Assembly (NCBI GenBank): GCA_023333565.1
Contig: JAJKFH010001865.1
Span: forward strand, 558,001-622,000
Direction of reading: 5' to 3'
DNA: 64,000 nucleotides
DNA from: Puffinus mauretanicus
Lineage: Eukaryota > Chordata > Aves > Procellariiformes > Procellariidae
Shown piece after piece: positions 37,015 to 51,558 of the stretch; the stretch's first letter is position 1; each line of letters starts with the position of its first letter. The translations under genes and the position numbers were made by a program. Under the pieces are notes generated by a model. The model searched no databases and was not told the origin of the DNA. It worked only from the letters and a program-made list of their open reading frames with translations.

Positions 37015-40000
37015 AATTAAATCTTTCTATCCATAGACCATTTGAAGGAATGGGAGAAATAATTGCACTTTGTTTAATGTAAAATATAGCTGGACACATA
37101 TATTCAGATACTTTTTTTTTTTTGTCCAAAACATACTTCTAATCCCTAGAAGCACTTAGCAACCAGGCTGATTAAATTAGGGACATAATCAATCATCTAA
37201 CTATTATTCAGGCTGATAGCAAACAGTACATCTCCCAGCACTGTATTTCAGAGCATAGGAAATACCAATTAATAGTAACACTGATACTGCAACAGTTAAC
37301 CAGTCACTGTTCAATCTGGTGAAATCACATAAGTCAAGTGGAGGTAAGAAGACATACCAGACCTAAACACAGGCTATGCTGTATATTCGTGGACTTTTAT
37401 ATATTTATCACCTACATTTGAGGACTTAGCTGGTCAAATTTTTCACTGCAAGCAATTTGAAAGTTGAACTAGGTCGTTTATTTGAATTGCCTGTGAACAA
37501 TTGTAACTTTAGTATCACATTCAAATGTTGACTCAGAAGCTTTCAGGCATGGACACTTCAGCACATGGATTGCTCTCAATTTTAGCTGTCTGTTGTGGTC
37601 ATGGACTCCTGTTATTCCAGCATGCAGCAGGTCACCTGCACCATGCAGGTATCTTCCCTCCTCTCTCTTCATAAGTAGCAGAGCCTGTAGAAGGGGGAAG
37701 CTGCGATTCTGTCAGGGAAGAGGTTGAATGGACAGGGAGCTTCTGGGAAAGAACTGGCCAGAAGAACTACAGGAATTGGCACCGTCACTGCTTCCAAGCT
37801 GGATGAACAAATACTGCACTTCTTATCCTGGATGGCACTAGCATTTTACAAGGGAGCAACATGAATCTCATCCTTGTATCAGTAAGCACAAGTTCCTCTC
37901 ACTGTTGTCTGTCCTAAGTACTCTGCTTGGGCTTAAGGACAAACCATTTTGTGCACTTACATCAGCAGCTGGCTGTTGCAGTTCAGTGGACTGAAGAAAT
38001 AAAGACCACAAACACAGCACTATACTGCTAGGCCAACCAGCAGATGCTCAATGTGTCCTCGGTAAGTTTTAAAAGTCACCAGGGAATCACAAAGGAGATA
38101 TCCCTTGAGGATTCTAGGTGGAACAGTTTCTATTGGGGACTCATCTATGATATGGCATCAACTTTATTTTCAGGTAATCACACAGTATGAACTAATAGAC
38201 CTCCAACATTTTGGGGCTGCAAAGATGCAGGATCTCCACAAATAAACAGGCTTTCTCTCAGAAGGTCTAAATGAGGGAAAATAATTGGTTCAGGCTGGAG
38301 TCTAAAAGCCGATGCTGTTTGGAAGGATAAAAGGAGTGGGATTCAGGGGGTGGAACTGGACAAAGGAGAGCACCCCCGTGGACTCCCTGTCTCACTGGGA
38401 AACCCTCTGGAGCACTTAAGGAATACGCAGGGTTAGGCCAGGCAGCAACAGGGCATGAAGTGACTTGTTGGCAAGTCCACTGCAGTGGCAGACCACTGTG
38501 TCTGCAGGCAGGCAGGCATCCCACGGTGATAAGGATAGAAAACTGGCAGGCAGTTCCCCAATTTTAAACAAAAGAATATGCTACCATCTTCCTGAGCAAA
38601 TGGTTTCACTTAATTTATTGTTCTGTGAGCACTACCACAGTCTGATGGAACAGTAGTCTCAATATTACTTATGACCATTCTTTGACAAGCAAAAAGAAAA
38701 ACACTGAAGCACTTAATCCATGCCTTTTTCTGCAGCAATTTTGACTGTTTGGGTTTTTTTTTTTCTCTTACATTTGATTACCCACAGCTGATTTCATCTA
38801 TTATGGAGCAAAGGCAATTTCAGTTGCTTTACAATTACAGTTTCAAATTACTTCCATTTATATACCAAATATTCACTTTTTTCCATTCTCTTGAAGAGCA
38901 TTTCTTCCATCAGACAAGTCCACAGCTCCTATTAGAGGAAAATTCTTGTCCATATAACTGGAAAAATAAATTCAAGCAATTTCAAAGATCCTGTGGTTGA
39001 GACTAAAAATCCTGTTTAATTGATCATTGTAGTCACTCAATGAATACTCATTGAAAATGAATGCAAAAATGGATCATAGACTTATTTGGATTGATTAGTA
39101 TACAAGTAGTATACATATTGCCATTAAAAATATTTACAGTGTGTATCCAGATTTCTACATTTACGGGTCTGGAGCAGAACTGGTTTATTTACACCACAAA
39201 AAACATAATGCCCTTGCATGGAACACATATTTCATCAATGACTGAAATCTTAAAGGTTGTGGCAAATGAAGCTTCAAAACCATGTTGTTAAAAAATATAT
39301 CTTAAATTACAGTGCTGACAAATGTAATCTAAAGCAAAGTCTGATAACCTGCCACTTCACTTCAGACTGTCATTGTAATGAGTTTTGAAATATAATCAAT
39401 AGAGTATTTACTTTGAGGTGATTTTCATAGGTGTAAGGACCAGTTAAACGAAAGTTGGAGGAAAAATTCCTTTGTCACTTTCAAGTTGGTTTTATTATGA
39501 ACCTGTTCATATTTTCAAGCTTCCATTTAATAACCAATTTCTAACACAGACTATTATTTGCTAGTTGAAAGTGATAGGCCAGAAAAAAATATTAGTTAAT
39601 AATAAATTTTCTACTCTTCCACAGCACAAAACCTGGTATTAAAACTCCTCTCTGTCTAATATTTGCAATAAAGGTCTGAATAAGCATTTTCAGTCCTCAA
39701 AGAAACATAGGTTGAATTAGCTCCAAGATAAAGAATGAGTAAAAGCACAGTTTTGCTTCATCTAAGCCAGGTCTAACTGTTCTGATGCCTGCACTCTATT
39801 TTTCACTCAGGGATAGACTGTCACAGCCCTTTTTAATCTTTCCTGCCGGGTATAGCAGCCTTTATGCAATCTGAAGGAAAAAAGTACACTGCAGGAAGAG
39901 CTTCACAGGTGCACAAAGTCCACCCTCATGTTCAGGGTGAAAATGCCAGCTACTGATCTGCTGCCTCTGAAATATTTTTCCTTGTAATTATTCCATCCGT

Positions 40001-41301
40001 TTCTGATTAAAAAATTCCAGGCTACAATGTACAAAACACATCCAAAAATGCTGCAACTGCAGCTTTAGGAACAATGTGAAAAGCAGCTTCTACATGTCTG
40101 AGTTAAAAACCTGGGTAATGGGATGAGCCATGCTCTCATCTTTGCTTGATCCAACTCAGGGTTACCTGGCTGGGTGTGGAAGGATAATTAAAGCACACCA
40201 GCGTGGAGGGCAAGGAGGCAGGAAATACAGGTAAGCTACAGCTGCTTCCTGCTCTGCTGCTGGGACCACATGCATCCCTTGCAGGGCAAATTATAAATTA
40301 ATAAGTCCTTCTTCAATGACCCAGTAAAACCATTTGATATTTCCTTCTTTCTCACTCTCTCTCTAAGCAAACGTATATTGGCTGATAAAAGCAAAATTCT
40401 GTGCTTTGCTCCAGTTTCTAATCATTCAGGAAGAGATCTCAGAGTGACAGAAACATTAGTTTGCAGATTATTTCTTTTTCTGTCGCTCCAGAAAAAACCC
40501 CCACAATTCTACTCATCCTAAACACCATTCATGTAAGGAAAGTATGATAAGGGAAACTGAGTCACCAAAAGGCTCTGCTTAGAGAAGTCCTCCATTGGCA
40601 GTGAATGCTTACGTCAACTGTTGTGGTTGTTTACATTAAAAAAAAGAATTGCTTTGGAAATACGATTGTGAAAACAGTTCTGTTCTCCATCATGTATTTT
40701 GGCTTGCCTGGGACTTGTTTTGTTTTTAATTCAGTAGATCCTGACTACATATCCCCACCTGTAGTTCTAATCAGTGGTTACAAATATTGCAATTAGCTGC
40801 GGTGGAAATGATTATGTTGTCACAAACAGAGGATTAGAACTTCATATGAGCAAAAATCAAGAGCAGATGAATGCTTGAGAAAAAAAAGATCTTGGTCTCA
40901 TGCTAAGATTCTTAATAACAAAATAGAAAACCAGTAGTAGCAAAGAGGAAAACCAGAAAATATTACTGCTTGCCTTTAATGCAGTTTTCCCCCAAAGGTT
41001 ATTAAAATCCATTGATTGTGAAAGGTCTGTTCTTAGGCAAAGATTTAAACTGATTAAAATGCACAGTGTATTGGGGATTAAACCTTTATCCCATGACAAA
41101 GTTCCTCTCAATGGAAACATAAATGACTGGATTCTGAAATTCGAAGAAAAGGATTTACTCCGAAATGGAAAACTGTTTAATTTTATCAACGGCAATGCAA
41201 GAAATACAGGACAAGTCCTGCTCCTACAGCTCTCAGCCAGAAACAATGTAAAAACTACTCTTCCCTAAAAGCAATGGTTTCCACATTTTTCTCGATTCAA
41301 A

Positions 41302-41330
41302 CCCTACTTTTGTAGGGCTAACAGCCCTAC
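41302..41330. repeat. Three-arm inverted repeat with alternative hairpins
   Basis: CCCTAC (41,302-41,307), GTAGGGCT (41,312-41,319) and AGCCCTAC (41,323-41,330) are mutually complementary. The middle arm can pair either with the left arm (6 bp, 4-nt loop) or with the right arm (8 bp, 3-nt loop). Confidence 0.85.
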
Positions 41331-42733
41331 ATATTGGTGCAAATAGCTATGTCCTGTTACGCGCTCAGGTAGCAGCTACAGCCCGTCTCTGACATTATGA
41401 CCCCTCACTACCAGTTCTGAATAATCCATTCTACTGTCAAAGCTAAATTTCAGTGACTCCTAATAACTATTCTGATATAATTTAGAGTTAGAAATCATTC
41501 TGATTGATTGAAATGAAATACATTTTCTGAAAGCATTAATTTTCAAGACAACCTGTTCTTTTACTTGGGTCAATGAAATTCTGTTAAAACGTTAGCAGAA
41601 TTGCAGGAAATTCACTTGTTCGTGTTGTTTAATGCCTGCCATACAGGCAAAGGTGATTGCTATCTCTTGCAGACACTTAACAGCAAAATGGCTGGTTCAA
41701 TAAAGCATTCTGCATTCTGAGATTTGAAGATGATATTTTGTGGGCACATCTTGATAATAGTTTTCATTATTTTCTTTAAGGTCCCACATGTAGCGTTAAC
41801 TCTGGCCCTCAGTGTACACATATTTGTCTCAAATCAGACAGGGCATTTTTACCAGATCAAGATGGACAATAGCTATTTCTAGTCTCTCGATCTTTTAAAC
41901 TTTTGTCAAATGCTGTATAAAAGAACCGTGCTTGTCAGGACAGTGTATTCAGACTTTTTTTTTTAGTAGGGGAAATAAATTGTGTATGGTCACTTTCATC
42001 CAATATTGATTATCTTTAAATTACAGGGATGACAATACATTCAAACTAAATACAGATATTTTCTTGACAAGGCCAAAGTCTCCCTATGTATTTGAGCATA
42101 GTGTCATTTAATATTTATTAATAAATAGGCAACAGTTTTGACTATGTTTTATTAGTGTAAACCAGTACACACTTTGGAGGGATTCTCAACTACATTTTGT
42201 TATTACTTTTATTGTGCTTTAGCCCTCCTCTACTGAGTCTTTCAGATTATTTAGATTCTCAGTGTCTGTTGCCCCATACCTTGGAGCCCCTGGGTGGGCA
42301 TGCTTTTAACATAACAACATACTCATTTTTCCTGATACTGTTCAAATTTTGTCTTCTAATATGCTATTTGCATGTGTATCTAGTTTACACAGACATTTAA
42401 TAGAAATAGGCACATACAATAAATGCCAAGATTGATTTGTTTAATCATACCTCTGCTTTTCTCCTGCCAGTTCTGATTGGATGAGTCTAGGAGCACTTTT
42501 TTTACTGCCTGCTAAAGTTCAGCTTAAAATGAATGAGTGAATGCCTCATTGCAACCTTTTTATCTTTTGCTGAAACATTGCCCATTCTGTCTATGAAAAC
42601 CTATCTGACCTCATACCGTTAGGTCTTTAGATACATTGCACATACTCTGTAATTGCTTGCATATTCTTTTCATAATATCTTAGCACCTCCTCCCACTGTT
42701 CCAGATTGCAAAACTGGCTTTTCAGCCTCTGTA

Positions 42734-42754
42734 CTCCATACTCCATACTCCATA
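42734..42754 (+). repeat. (CTCCATA)3 tandem repeat
   Basis: Three perfect copies of a 7-bp unit. Confidence 0.9.
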
Positions 42755-44949
42755 CACAAGGCTTGTATTTTCCCATATTGTTTAAAAAAAAAAGCGTCTC
42801 CATCAACTTAATGTTCCTGTAGAATGCAGGAATCTTCAAACATTTCTAGTATTTTTACAGTCAGTCTATTCTACATGACTTAAGTGGAAGCTATTAAACA
42901 CATCAAGAGCTTCACAGCTAGCTATTGTTAGAAAGACGATTACTTTCTGAATCTCTGCCTTTTGCTGACATCCATTGCTAGCAAAGGCAGAGTGAACTGC
43001 TGTTTAAAACTCTTCTATTTTCAGGGAGTTTCAACTCTCATGCAGCTTTTAACTGCCCATTTTTCTGCTGCAGTTATTTTTTTGTTGTTGTCCCTTTTCC
43101 TCTGGTAACATGCAATATCTATTGATCATTCAGTGCCTCAGTGCTGTTTTGCACCATAGCTGCTTCTTACTGCCTGTGTTCAAACCAACCTGGCAAGCCT
43201 GGACAATCCAGGCAGAGCCTGAGGTGTGTCTTCTTCTTCCCACCTGCACGTCAGAACACGAAAAGGGTCATCTCTGGTCTGACCAGGTCCTTTTAGCCCT
43301 GTGTCCATCCCTCAGAGAGAATAAAAGTGAGTGCCTTGACAAAAGTATAAGAACAGAGTTAGTATATACTTTTCCCTGAAGTGTCCCTCTAGCCTCCAAA
43401 CTTTTTTGCAGCTCAAGTAATTCCTGAGCCAGAAATGGCTTCTATATATTTAGAAATCCCCCAAGGATTTGTTTTCTGTGACCTTCACCAGCTTTCTCTG
43501 GGATCCGTGTAAACTTAAATGATTGCAACATCTTCTGGCAAGCAGTACCACAACTAAACTACACATTGCAGACTGCTCAACTCACCTATATGCTAGCTTC
43601 TTTTGACCCCTTCCTCCCCTGATCTCCTGTAAGGGAAGTGGGCAACCGGTCCCACTCCCTACCACCCCGAATCTGCTTATACTCATTTCTGCTCATCTCT
43701 TTTTCAAACAGAAAAGTCTCTTTTATTTAGCCATTTCTCACATGGATGTTGGTCTTTGATAATCCTTGTTGTCTTTTCTCAGACTATTTTCAACTATATA
43801 CTTTCTGAGACGGAGAGGACCAGAACTGCACATTTACTATTGCATGACCAGTGGCTATCCTGGTGGGTCATTCCTCGAATTTCTGCCATTTCCATTTAAC
43901 AAACAAGGCTCCCAAGGCACCCAGCTCAGACTCTATCAGAGCTGGTCAGCTCATACAGGCACAGTCCCAAACACCATAAAAATGTGCACCCAGTGTCAGA
44001 TTTAGATTAGCAGCTCAATTCTGCTGCCTAAAACCTCTAGAAGAAACCTCAGGAAGAGGTAAGATAATCAAAGCAAACAGATTTTAAATTTGGGTGTTAA
44101 AAACATTGCTCTCCACCTTGCAAGTGAAGTATTCTTCAGCTTTTTCTGAGCTTTGACTGCAGAGTTGTAGTAGGCAGGGAAGTCTTCCAGCCTGGATAGA
44201 AAAAGGTGAAGCACTAGAAACAGCATTAGCAGCAGCAGAAGAGGAGACATTACAACCTCCTTTAGTAATATGTACCCGCTCTGAGTTCAGGTTTGAATAG
44301 GACTCCTCATACTGTATTAATATGCTGATGTCACCCAAAAATACAGTGCCTTTGCAGTGTCAGTACCAATCTTCCATTGATTCTCTTTCCTTTCCCTCTG
44401 CCTCTGTATTTCTTTGTGTTCTCACTTGTTCTCTTCTTGCACCTCAGGGATTTTTTGCTGCTTCTTTGAAGACTATCAATGCCTGCAAGACTTAATTGCT
44501 TTTGTTTTTGTGGGGGCCCTTTCCTGAGAAGTGAGACTGATGGCACTAGAGTCAGTGGTGGACTCAATAATCTTTCTACTGTACTATTTAGAATAACTTT
44601 TTTTATGCTATATTAATCTCTTCTTAGAAAGCTATTGTAAAAAAGATTCTTGTTTGCTCCTGTTTGAATAAAACTACAACACAGTCGGCCATTCAAAGAT
44701 AAATAGTCAATATTTACTGTAAAGTTCAGCAGTGGCATTAAGCTATAGCTACAGCTATAAATGACATGGGAAGGCATCTGAAGATATTGTCAATCAGAGA
44801 TTTGGGGAATAGAAAATTACTGTAATTATTGGCCCTTGTGTTTGAAAATATCCATTTTCTTTAGCAAGATGGCATGGTCTCCTTGTATGGATAGTTATAT
44901 GATGTTAAAATAGAGTTAATTTTCTTAATCATCATTTAGCATTGTTCTT

Positions 44950-44965
44950 AAAAAAAAAAAAAAAA
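44950..44965 (+). repeat. A16 homopolymer with CCAAA extension
   Basis: Sixteen A bases are followed by short CCAAA units. No retroposon body is seen upstream. Confidence 0.85.
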
Positions 44966-47900
44966 CCAAACCAAACAACCCTACCATTTCATTATTTACA
45001 AATAATTCATAAATGAGTCTCATACTTGTGGAATTATGACACTCCAAGCATGCAAGAGGAAGCTATGCTTTTGTAAACCCTTTGCACTTCTTTTAGGCTC
45101 TGTTGATGTATTACCTTCCTCATCTGCAGGTTGCCCTAAGATTCCCTTTGACGAAGTCTATTAATTGTGTTATATCCTTTGAAATTAAATTTGCTCTCTC
45201 CCTAAGGTCTTTTCTTTCATGGCCTTACCTTGCGTATCTGAAACTGCCCCTAGAAGTGCATTATATAGCACTTTTCACAGAGATTTCAAAATACTTTATC
45301 AACATTAAATCATAAGCTCATTCCAAACACTTGAAGAAACTGAAGAGTATTTATGAACAATCCTTTCTCCCAAACTCTGCTGCATAAATCAGAAAACCAA
45401 ATATGATGTAGCAGACCACACGAGAGAAGAACTTCAAAAAGGAACTTAAGCATTCTGCCTCTGCATACAACTGCAGGAAGAATGTAAATCAACAGTACAT
45501 TAAAACTGGTGTTTTCCCTGATGTGGGATCCTTATGAGACCTTGGGTGATTAAACATCTTGACTTGGAGACGTTATTCCAAGAAGTCAGTGCTCGCTAGG
45601 GATATATCAGGGGACAGGCTCAGTGTTGAACAAAGACGGTGGTAACTGCACGGCAGCCAACACAGTCACTAGCAATATTTTGGGTTTCCTTGGAGTTTGC
45701 CAGTCAAGCACTCAACCTGCCTACCAGAGCATGTAAAATCTAGAGAGATCAGAGCACGAGATGGTATTGCTGGAGGCTATAAAGAGAGGGCTGTATTTTT
45801 GTCATGTCTTTGAAAGGTTTCTCAAAATACAGGTTTGTCACAAACATCGCTCTGCAGTTTGTGGATATTGAAAACGAAAACTGAAATACAGCTGGGATTG
45901 CAGCGTTCTATCATCAAATTCTTGATTTCTCTTTTAATAAAAAAACAGCACACAAAGAGGTTCAACATCTGGGCCTATTATCCTTGTCATTTCTGTATCA
46001 TTTTGGAATTGAATTTAAGGAGAAAAAAGCATTATATATAGAAGGCTACTAACAGCCCACTGGCAGAGCCATAATCAAACATTAAGCAGTTTAGGTCATG
46101 GACTCTTTCTAGTACGAGGACCCATTCAGGTTCTTTCTTTTCTGCCATTAATTAATATCCTTCTTCCCTGCTGCAACAGTGGTAGCAGACTATGGGTCTG
46201 AGATGTACTCTCCCCCACCTGACCTTTCCCCTTTTCTTATGGATCTGTCATGTAATAGAAGAAAAACAAATTGACATATAAAGAGCTTATAAGAGGGTCA
46301 AATTTCCTTAAGACCAGTTCAAGGAAAGAAAGAAAGAATTGTCTTTAAAAAAATGTAAAAAGATTCACTGTGCTCATTTGATACATTCTGCCTCCCAGCT
46401 GATCACCGTCTCATGGGAGATGGGGAAACTAACCACTGCATGAAACTGGCCCTGCAGTTTACTCTTTTCTGGGCATTTTCAGACTTGCTCCACAGTATCT
46501 CTTGGTCAGTTGTTAAAATAACTTGAAGAAACACTTATTGACTTTGCTACAAAAATTAGTAGAATAAGGGAACCAAAATTCCGTTTCTTCTATCTAAAAC
46601 ACACTGCTTTTGTATGGTCTTACTTCATTTGGAAGAAGTAACAGACAGCTATCAAAATGCCTGTGTTATTAAAAGTCAGAATACCCACAGAATAACAGCC
46701 TGAGAATATTATGGTATATTAAGATAGCATATGAAACAGCTCTCATTTACATGCAGATCTTCTTACACTTCCTACGTGTGACTGAGGATAAGGTTCGATA
46801 CCGTTTGTCTCCTGCCATTCCTTGCTGAAATTATCACAGACTCACAACCACTGTCTCTTAAGGCCAAAGAACAGTTTTGATATGTCACGATAAGCACGCA
46901 AAAATTGAGGTTGTTGTCCAAAAGATTTTATTTCTTTAATGTTCCAACTGGAGTAATTTTAACAAAATGAGTTTTCACCTAAAGCTTCTTACATTTCTTA
47001 ACTAAGCTTAAATGGAAAGTGGTATGAAGTCTTCATTGTTTGTTTTATTTTATTCATATCCACCTCTTTATATAAAGGAGTACTGAGGTGCTCAAACAAA
47101 ATGAAGTACAGAAGATGCAGAGTAATCGTATGTTGCAAGGGGATGGATGGAAGGAACAGTGGTGATGTTTTATCCCAGAGAAAGTGCTCAGCCTGACAGA
47201 AATGAACATTTACTATTTTGATGAAATACTGAGGAAATTATTAGGAAAGCTAATTATGCACTTTTTAAAAAAGTGACACTAAATTCATGAGAAAGAACAT
47301 AAACAAATTAAAAGGTCACTTGAGGTTATCTATGTCATACCTTAACTGTGAGTTGTGGCTTTTCAGGTTTGTTTTTATTTTTTTATGAGGCAGATGAGGC
47401 TTGCCCCTCAATACTTCCATGACTGCATTCACACTTAGGTAGATCATACTTGTATAATGGTGGATACTTTATATGTAGGCCACCTGCACATTTCTCTTCC
47501 TCCTGAGACTAATAGGAGAACAGCAGGGACTATGTTTCTCCAAGTAAGCGTGGGGGGAGGTAGGGTTGTTCACTGAAGTTTAAATCTCAACTTGCATTAT
47601 CAGAGTGCTACATCTCTAACGTTTTGGGATTTCTCAGCCTTACCAGCAGTAATTTATAGCAGCTCAGTGTATAATCTCTTTCTTTTCTAGATCCTATTTT
47701 AAAGTGTCCTTTTGCTTCTTTTCCTCTATTCTTCTTGCCCATGGTAGCATCAAAGCATTTGAAGATGATGAAGTGGAATGTTTGATCTTTTTGTAGTGCT
47801 TCTGCCTGGATACAGTGCATTATCTTGTGTGTCACTAGATAATACCTGGGAAAAAAAAAGACCCTGAAAATATAAAAGTAATCATATATGAAAGGATTTC

Positions 47901-49429
47901 ATTTTGCCTCATCACTTCTGAACAAACTTAAACAGCTGCTGACAGCACAAGAAAACTTTGAAAAATGTTCTTTTTCGAAACTATTATAATATATTTTCTG
48001 TATATTTCACTTCTCTTGTTCTTTCTTTCTGAAGACATTTGCATAAGAACAGGATCTTTCTTTCCAGTAGTTCGCTGACTTCAGCTGTCCATGCTGTACA
48101 GATTTGGTTCAGGCTGCTTGGACAAGACTTCTGGTAGAGCTTGTTGTCTTTTCAACACTTGCAAAGCTTCTGAGTAGTCAAAGACATCAGGGAGGAGGAA
48201 GTTTGTGTCTCGTTCCTGCAAGTTAGTGAAGTGCAGAGCCCATTGCAGTTCCCAAAAGTAGAATTACACTTACGAACTAGGCATGGCTATCTGGACTCTT
48301 CACGGTTTGATGGAGGCAAGCTCCTCCTAAGTTCTTTGGGGCTCACTTCTGCAAAGCGCGTTCTCTGAGCCCCCAGGCTAATGCAGCAAAGCATTTACTT
48401 TCCTAGTTAATTCCCAGCATGCTGATTAGCTCTTGTAGATCTGGGCCAAACACACTTCGTCTCATGCAAGAGTGAGCACTGACTGTAATAATAAAACAAA
48501 GTGAACTTCCCACTGTCAAGTGTTGAAATCTCTGATATGTATGGAAAGTTTTACCTTAATTTCATTTTTTTGTGCCTCTCTATACTTTCTGGTTGATAAC
48601 TAAAAGGACTGAGAAACCTTAAGAAAGGCTGCTCCCTTGTGGTTTTTCTAGCTAGGCAAGGATGAGGACTTTTCATAAAATCTGATATTATGTGAGTTTC
48701 ACTTCAAGTTGTTAATCCCAGAAAAAGCACTGATGGTAAATGCATTAGAGAAGTCAGCAGTACTCACCATGCTCCCAGGTGTTCAAATACTTTAGCAATT
48801 CTCCCAGGATTAAAACCTTGAACAAGTGATTAAGTCAATTATCTAAACTGTACAGCATCTGCTCAAGCAAAATTGAACCTCTAAACCTTATTACGTTTGT
48901 CATGTCCAGGGACAACCTTCACTGTGATTCAGGGGATGATTGCTGGAAAGCAACTCCCAGTCTCTGAGCCCACATTCCAGGCCACAGGAAGGATGAATTC
49001 ACACAACTGCGGTATTATTGCTGGCAAAGCTCACCAGGGCTCCCAGGTACAAGCTCGAGCATCAAGCTTTGTGTGACTGGGCAGAGAGTCAGGCTGGGAA
49101 GCACAGCAAAAATGAGGGCAAAGGCATCCATGAAAATACTTCCAAAGACTGAGAGTTGAAGCCCTCACTCTGAAACCAAGGAACAACAAAAACAGTAAAG
49201 CAATTGTGTGCTCTGAAATCACCAACGTTTTTGATTAATGTCCTAGGTCCAAAAAAATTAATTTAGCAAACTATGCTTTCCACATGTAATGCCAAATCAA
49301 TGGCATTTATCCATTCAGATCTACAAACTAAGTTGTGTAGACTGTGTGAATGTGTGTAAAACTAATAAGCATACCTGAATTAAATAAACGGCTGGAAACT
49401 GCAGGCTCGGGGACTTTGTAATACCATAT

Positions 49430-49760
49430 GGAGTCTTTCAGATGTAAATTACCAGCTGAAATTCAGCCTGGGTCAGTAGTAACCCAAATTGTTGCATTCT
49501 AATAATTGTTCAGTGGCCTATATGAAATTAGGTGATTGACATGTCTACAAATTACGAACACAATTGCTGCTAATAGAGCCTCTCAGGGAGACTGGAAATT
49601 GCATGGGCATGGAGAATGAACTGCCAATTCATCCTCAAGGTGAACTCTTCATGTCAGGAAGAGGCACCTGGGGGAGATGTGTAGTGCTCTTTTTCATGCT
49701 CAGACTGTTCTGATTAATTATTATCATTTATTATTTGTACGGTCCTCTATTGCAGTATCA
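49430..49760. other. Candidate conserved non-coding element
   Basis: The composition is balanced, with few homopolymers and dense homeodomain-type words: TGATTGAC (49,533-49,540, a TALE/PBX-MEIS-like site), ATTAATTATTA near 49,717, and CTAATAATTG near 49,499. The style resembles vertebrate developmental enhancers. This is inference from motifs only, without any alignment. Confidence 0.3.
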
Positions 49761-51048
49761 CCTTTAGGCTGAAATCTTAGATCATCCACTTTACCAGGAA
49801 TGACAAACACACAGTTCCAGCATCAAATCATTTGCACTTAAAAGTCCATCTATAAACTGCTCTGGAAAGCTAGCCAGATCCCTTAGTACGAAGTAAGGTA
49901 GGATGACTAGGAGATATGGGGAATGAGTTTAAGGACTTCCTGAACTTTAAAACAAGGTCATATAAAGGAATTCATTTTCTACTGTGGCAGTCTGCTAGTT
50001 TTCCAGAGCTCTAGTATGCATGTAAGTAAAGTGTAAGATGCCCTATAACACATCTGCTACTTTTAGAGGTTACCTTCTAGCATGGCAAAGACTATTTTGG
50101 GAAATAAATTTCAGATTTTTAATCTCATGGTAGGCTGGTAGGAAGAAAAACAGGGAAAGAGGTTTTCAATATATATGATCACATGTATATGTTTAGAAAA
50201 CTTTTGCATATCAATAGACAGATTTAAAAACCCTATGCTTAATTTGGATTGCATCAGGAATTTCATTGACATAGTAAATGCTGTTGGGTTTTCATACAGA
50301 TTAAAAACACTGCATCAATTCTTTAATTTTTTTCTTTAGTTTTCTTCATGTTTAAAACAAGCTTCAGACACTGCTAAGGAATTACCTTCCTTCCATATCT
50401 CTGTTTTACAGATTCTTGTGGGAAAAAGAAGCATCCCATATTGGCATCACACCTATATTATCATGTCCTTTACAAATCTGATAGAATATTCACAAAGATA
50501 ATTTCATCTAGTGGGTGATGCAGGGCCAGAAACAGCTGTCATGGGACAGATATTACCTTTCTTACTGCACAACAGAGTGTCCTCATTGCTTCACACCGTC
50601 CCACAGCTCTAGCTCCCTTAGCTCTTTTATCAGATATGCCCCAGGGAGCGTAGTTGTTATTGGTATGAAACAAAGCAAGAAAAAAGAAAGAGAGGTTGGG
50701 ATTTATTTGTATGTTCCTCAGAACTATCACTGTGGTGAGATGCTGTTGAAACACAAATTAACCTCAGTCCTGACAGAGTACTGGGCATTTCTGCAACATT
50801 ATATCTACTGGCATCTTAAAAATACCTTACACATCTGAAAGAGATGGAAGCTCTTAGATAGGTAGAAGATGAGTGCCCGCATTGGAGTTGGCAGCGTATG
50901 AAAGCCAATCTTCCCAAGAACTGATGGCATTAACTAAAAGGGGGTCAGGACTCAGCTTTGCCTCTCGGTGGAAAGACTTATTGCTTAAGCAATGGTGAAA
51001 TAAATATTGCTGGTCAAAGGAAGCATGACGCCTGCTGAAGCACTCATG

Positions 51049-51052
51049 TCAC
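51049..51052 (+). repeat. Left target-site duplication TCAC of LTR B1
   Basis: Exactly repeated at 51,629-51,632 on the other side of the LTR. Confidence 0.85.
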
Positions 51053-51484
51053 TGATGCAGTAGGTACAGTATCTACTATTCCATACTGCTTGCTTCTGTA
51101 ATTTTAAACAATGAAGACTTGTTGCTTAGAAGTTAGGTAACTAGCGAGTGTTGTGTTTGTAGGTGTGTAGAATTGTAACTAGTATAAATTGTGTATCCTG
51201 GAAGCATTGTTAGACTCTAGTGAAGAGTAACCTTGAAAAGAGAACCATAAACAAACGTGGTCCAGACGTGGCTCGGAGACAAACCTCGACCATAGAAGGA
51301 AAGAAAGGAACAGATTCATGAAGAGTTCACTACCCTGCCGACCACCAGAGACCATTCGAGACCTTCAAGTAGACCCTAAAGGCTTTAGTGCGCATGTGTC
51401 TAGGATGATGTAATATTATAATTAGTTCTCGGAAATTTAATGAATATGTAAAAGAGAAACTTAAATATGTATGAGAAGCACGGA

Positions 51485-51490
51485 TATAAA
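51485..51490 (+). promoter_or_regulatory. TATA box of LTR B1
   Basis: TATAAA in the context GGATATAAACAG lies about 65 bp upstream of the AATAAA signal, the usual spacing for a short R region. It is intact here, but the equivalent site in the inverted copy has decayed. Confidence 0.65.
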
Positions 51491-51552
51491 CAGAAAGGTG
51501 ACTAGACCAGGTGTGCTTGATTTGTGGCAAGTCCACCGAGCATCCAGGCCTG

Positions 51553-51558
51553 AATAAA
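51553..51558 (+). terminator. AATAAA polyadenylation signal of LTR B1
   Basis: AATAAA in the context CCTGAATAAAACAATA. It is conserved in the inverted copy at 55,158-55,163. Confidence 0.7.

Larger units (their letters stand above)
32980..51048. other. Long unique non-coding region
   Basis: About 18 kb with no gene, RNA gene or recognisable transposon. Visible items are short simple repeats (34,741; 36,974; 42,734; 44,950), small hairpins (36,274; 41,302) and stretches with the balanced composition of possible conserved elements (about 40,000-40,330; 44,690-44,830; 45,540-45,800; 49,430-49,760). Open frames of up to 134 codons (34,802-35,176 minus; 36,406-36,810 minus; 40,857-41,246 minus) have no domain I recognise and no supporting exon structure. 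Confidence 0.6.

Noticed and set aside
40857..41268. Frames open on both strands (129 codons minus, 69 plus), suggesting a processed pseudogene
   Set aside because: Neither translation resembles a protein I know, and there is no poly(A) tail or target duplication at the edges.
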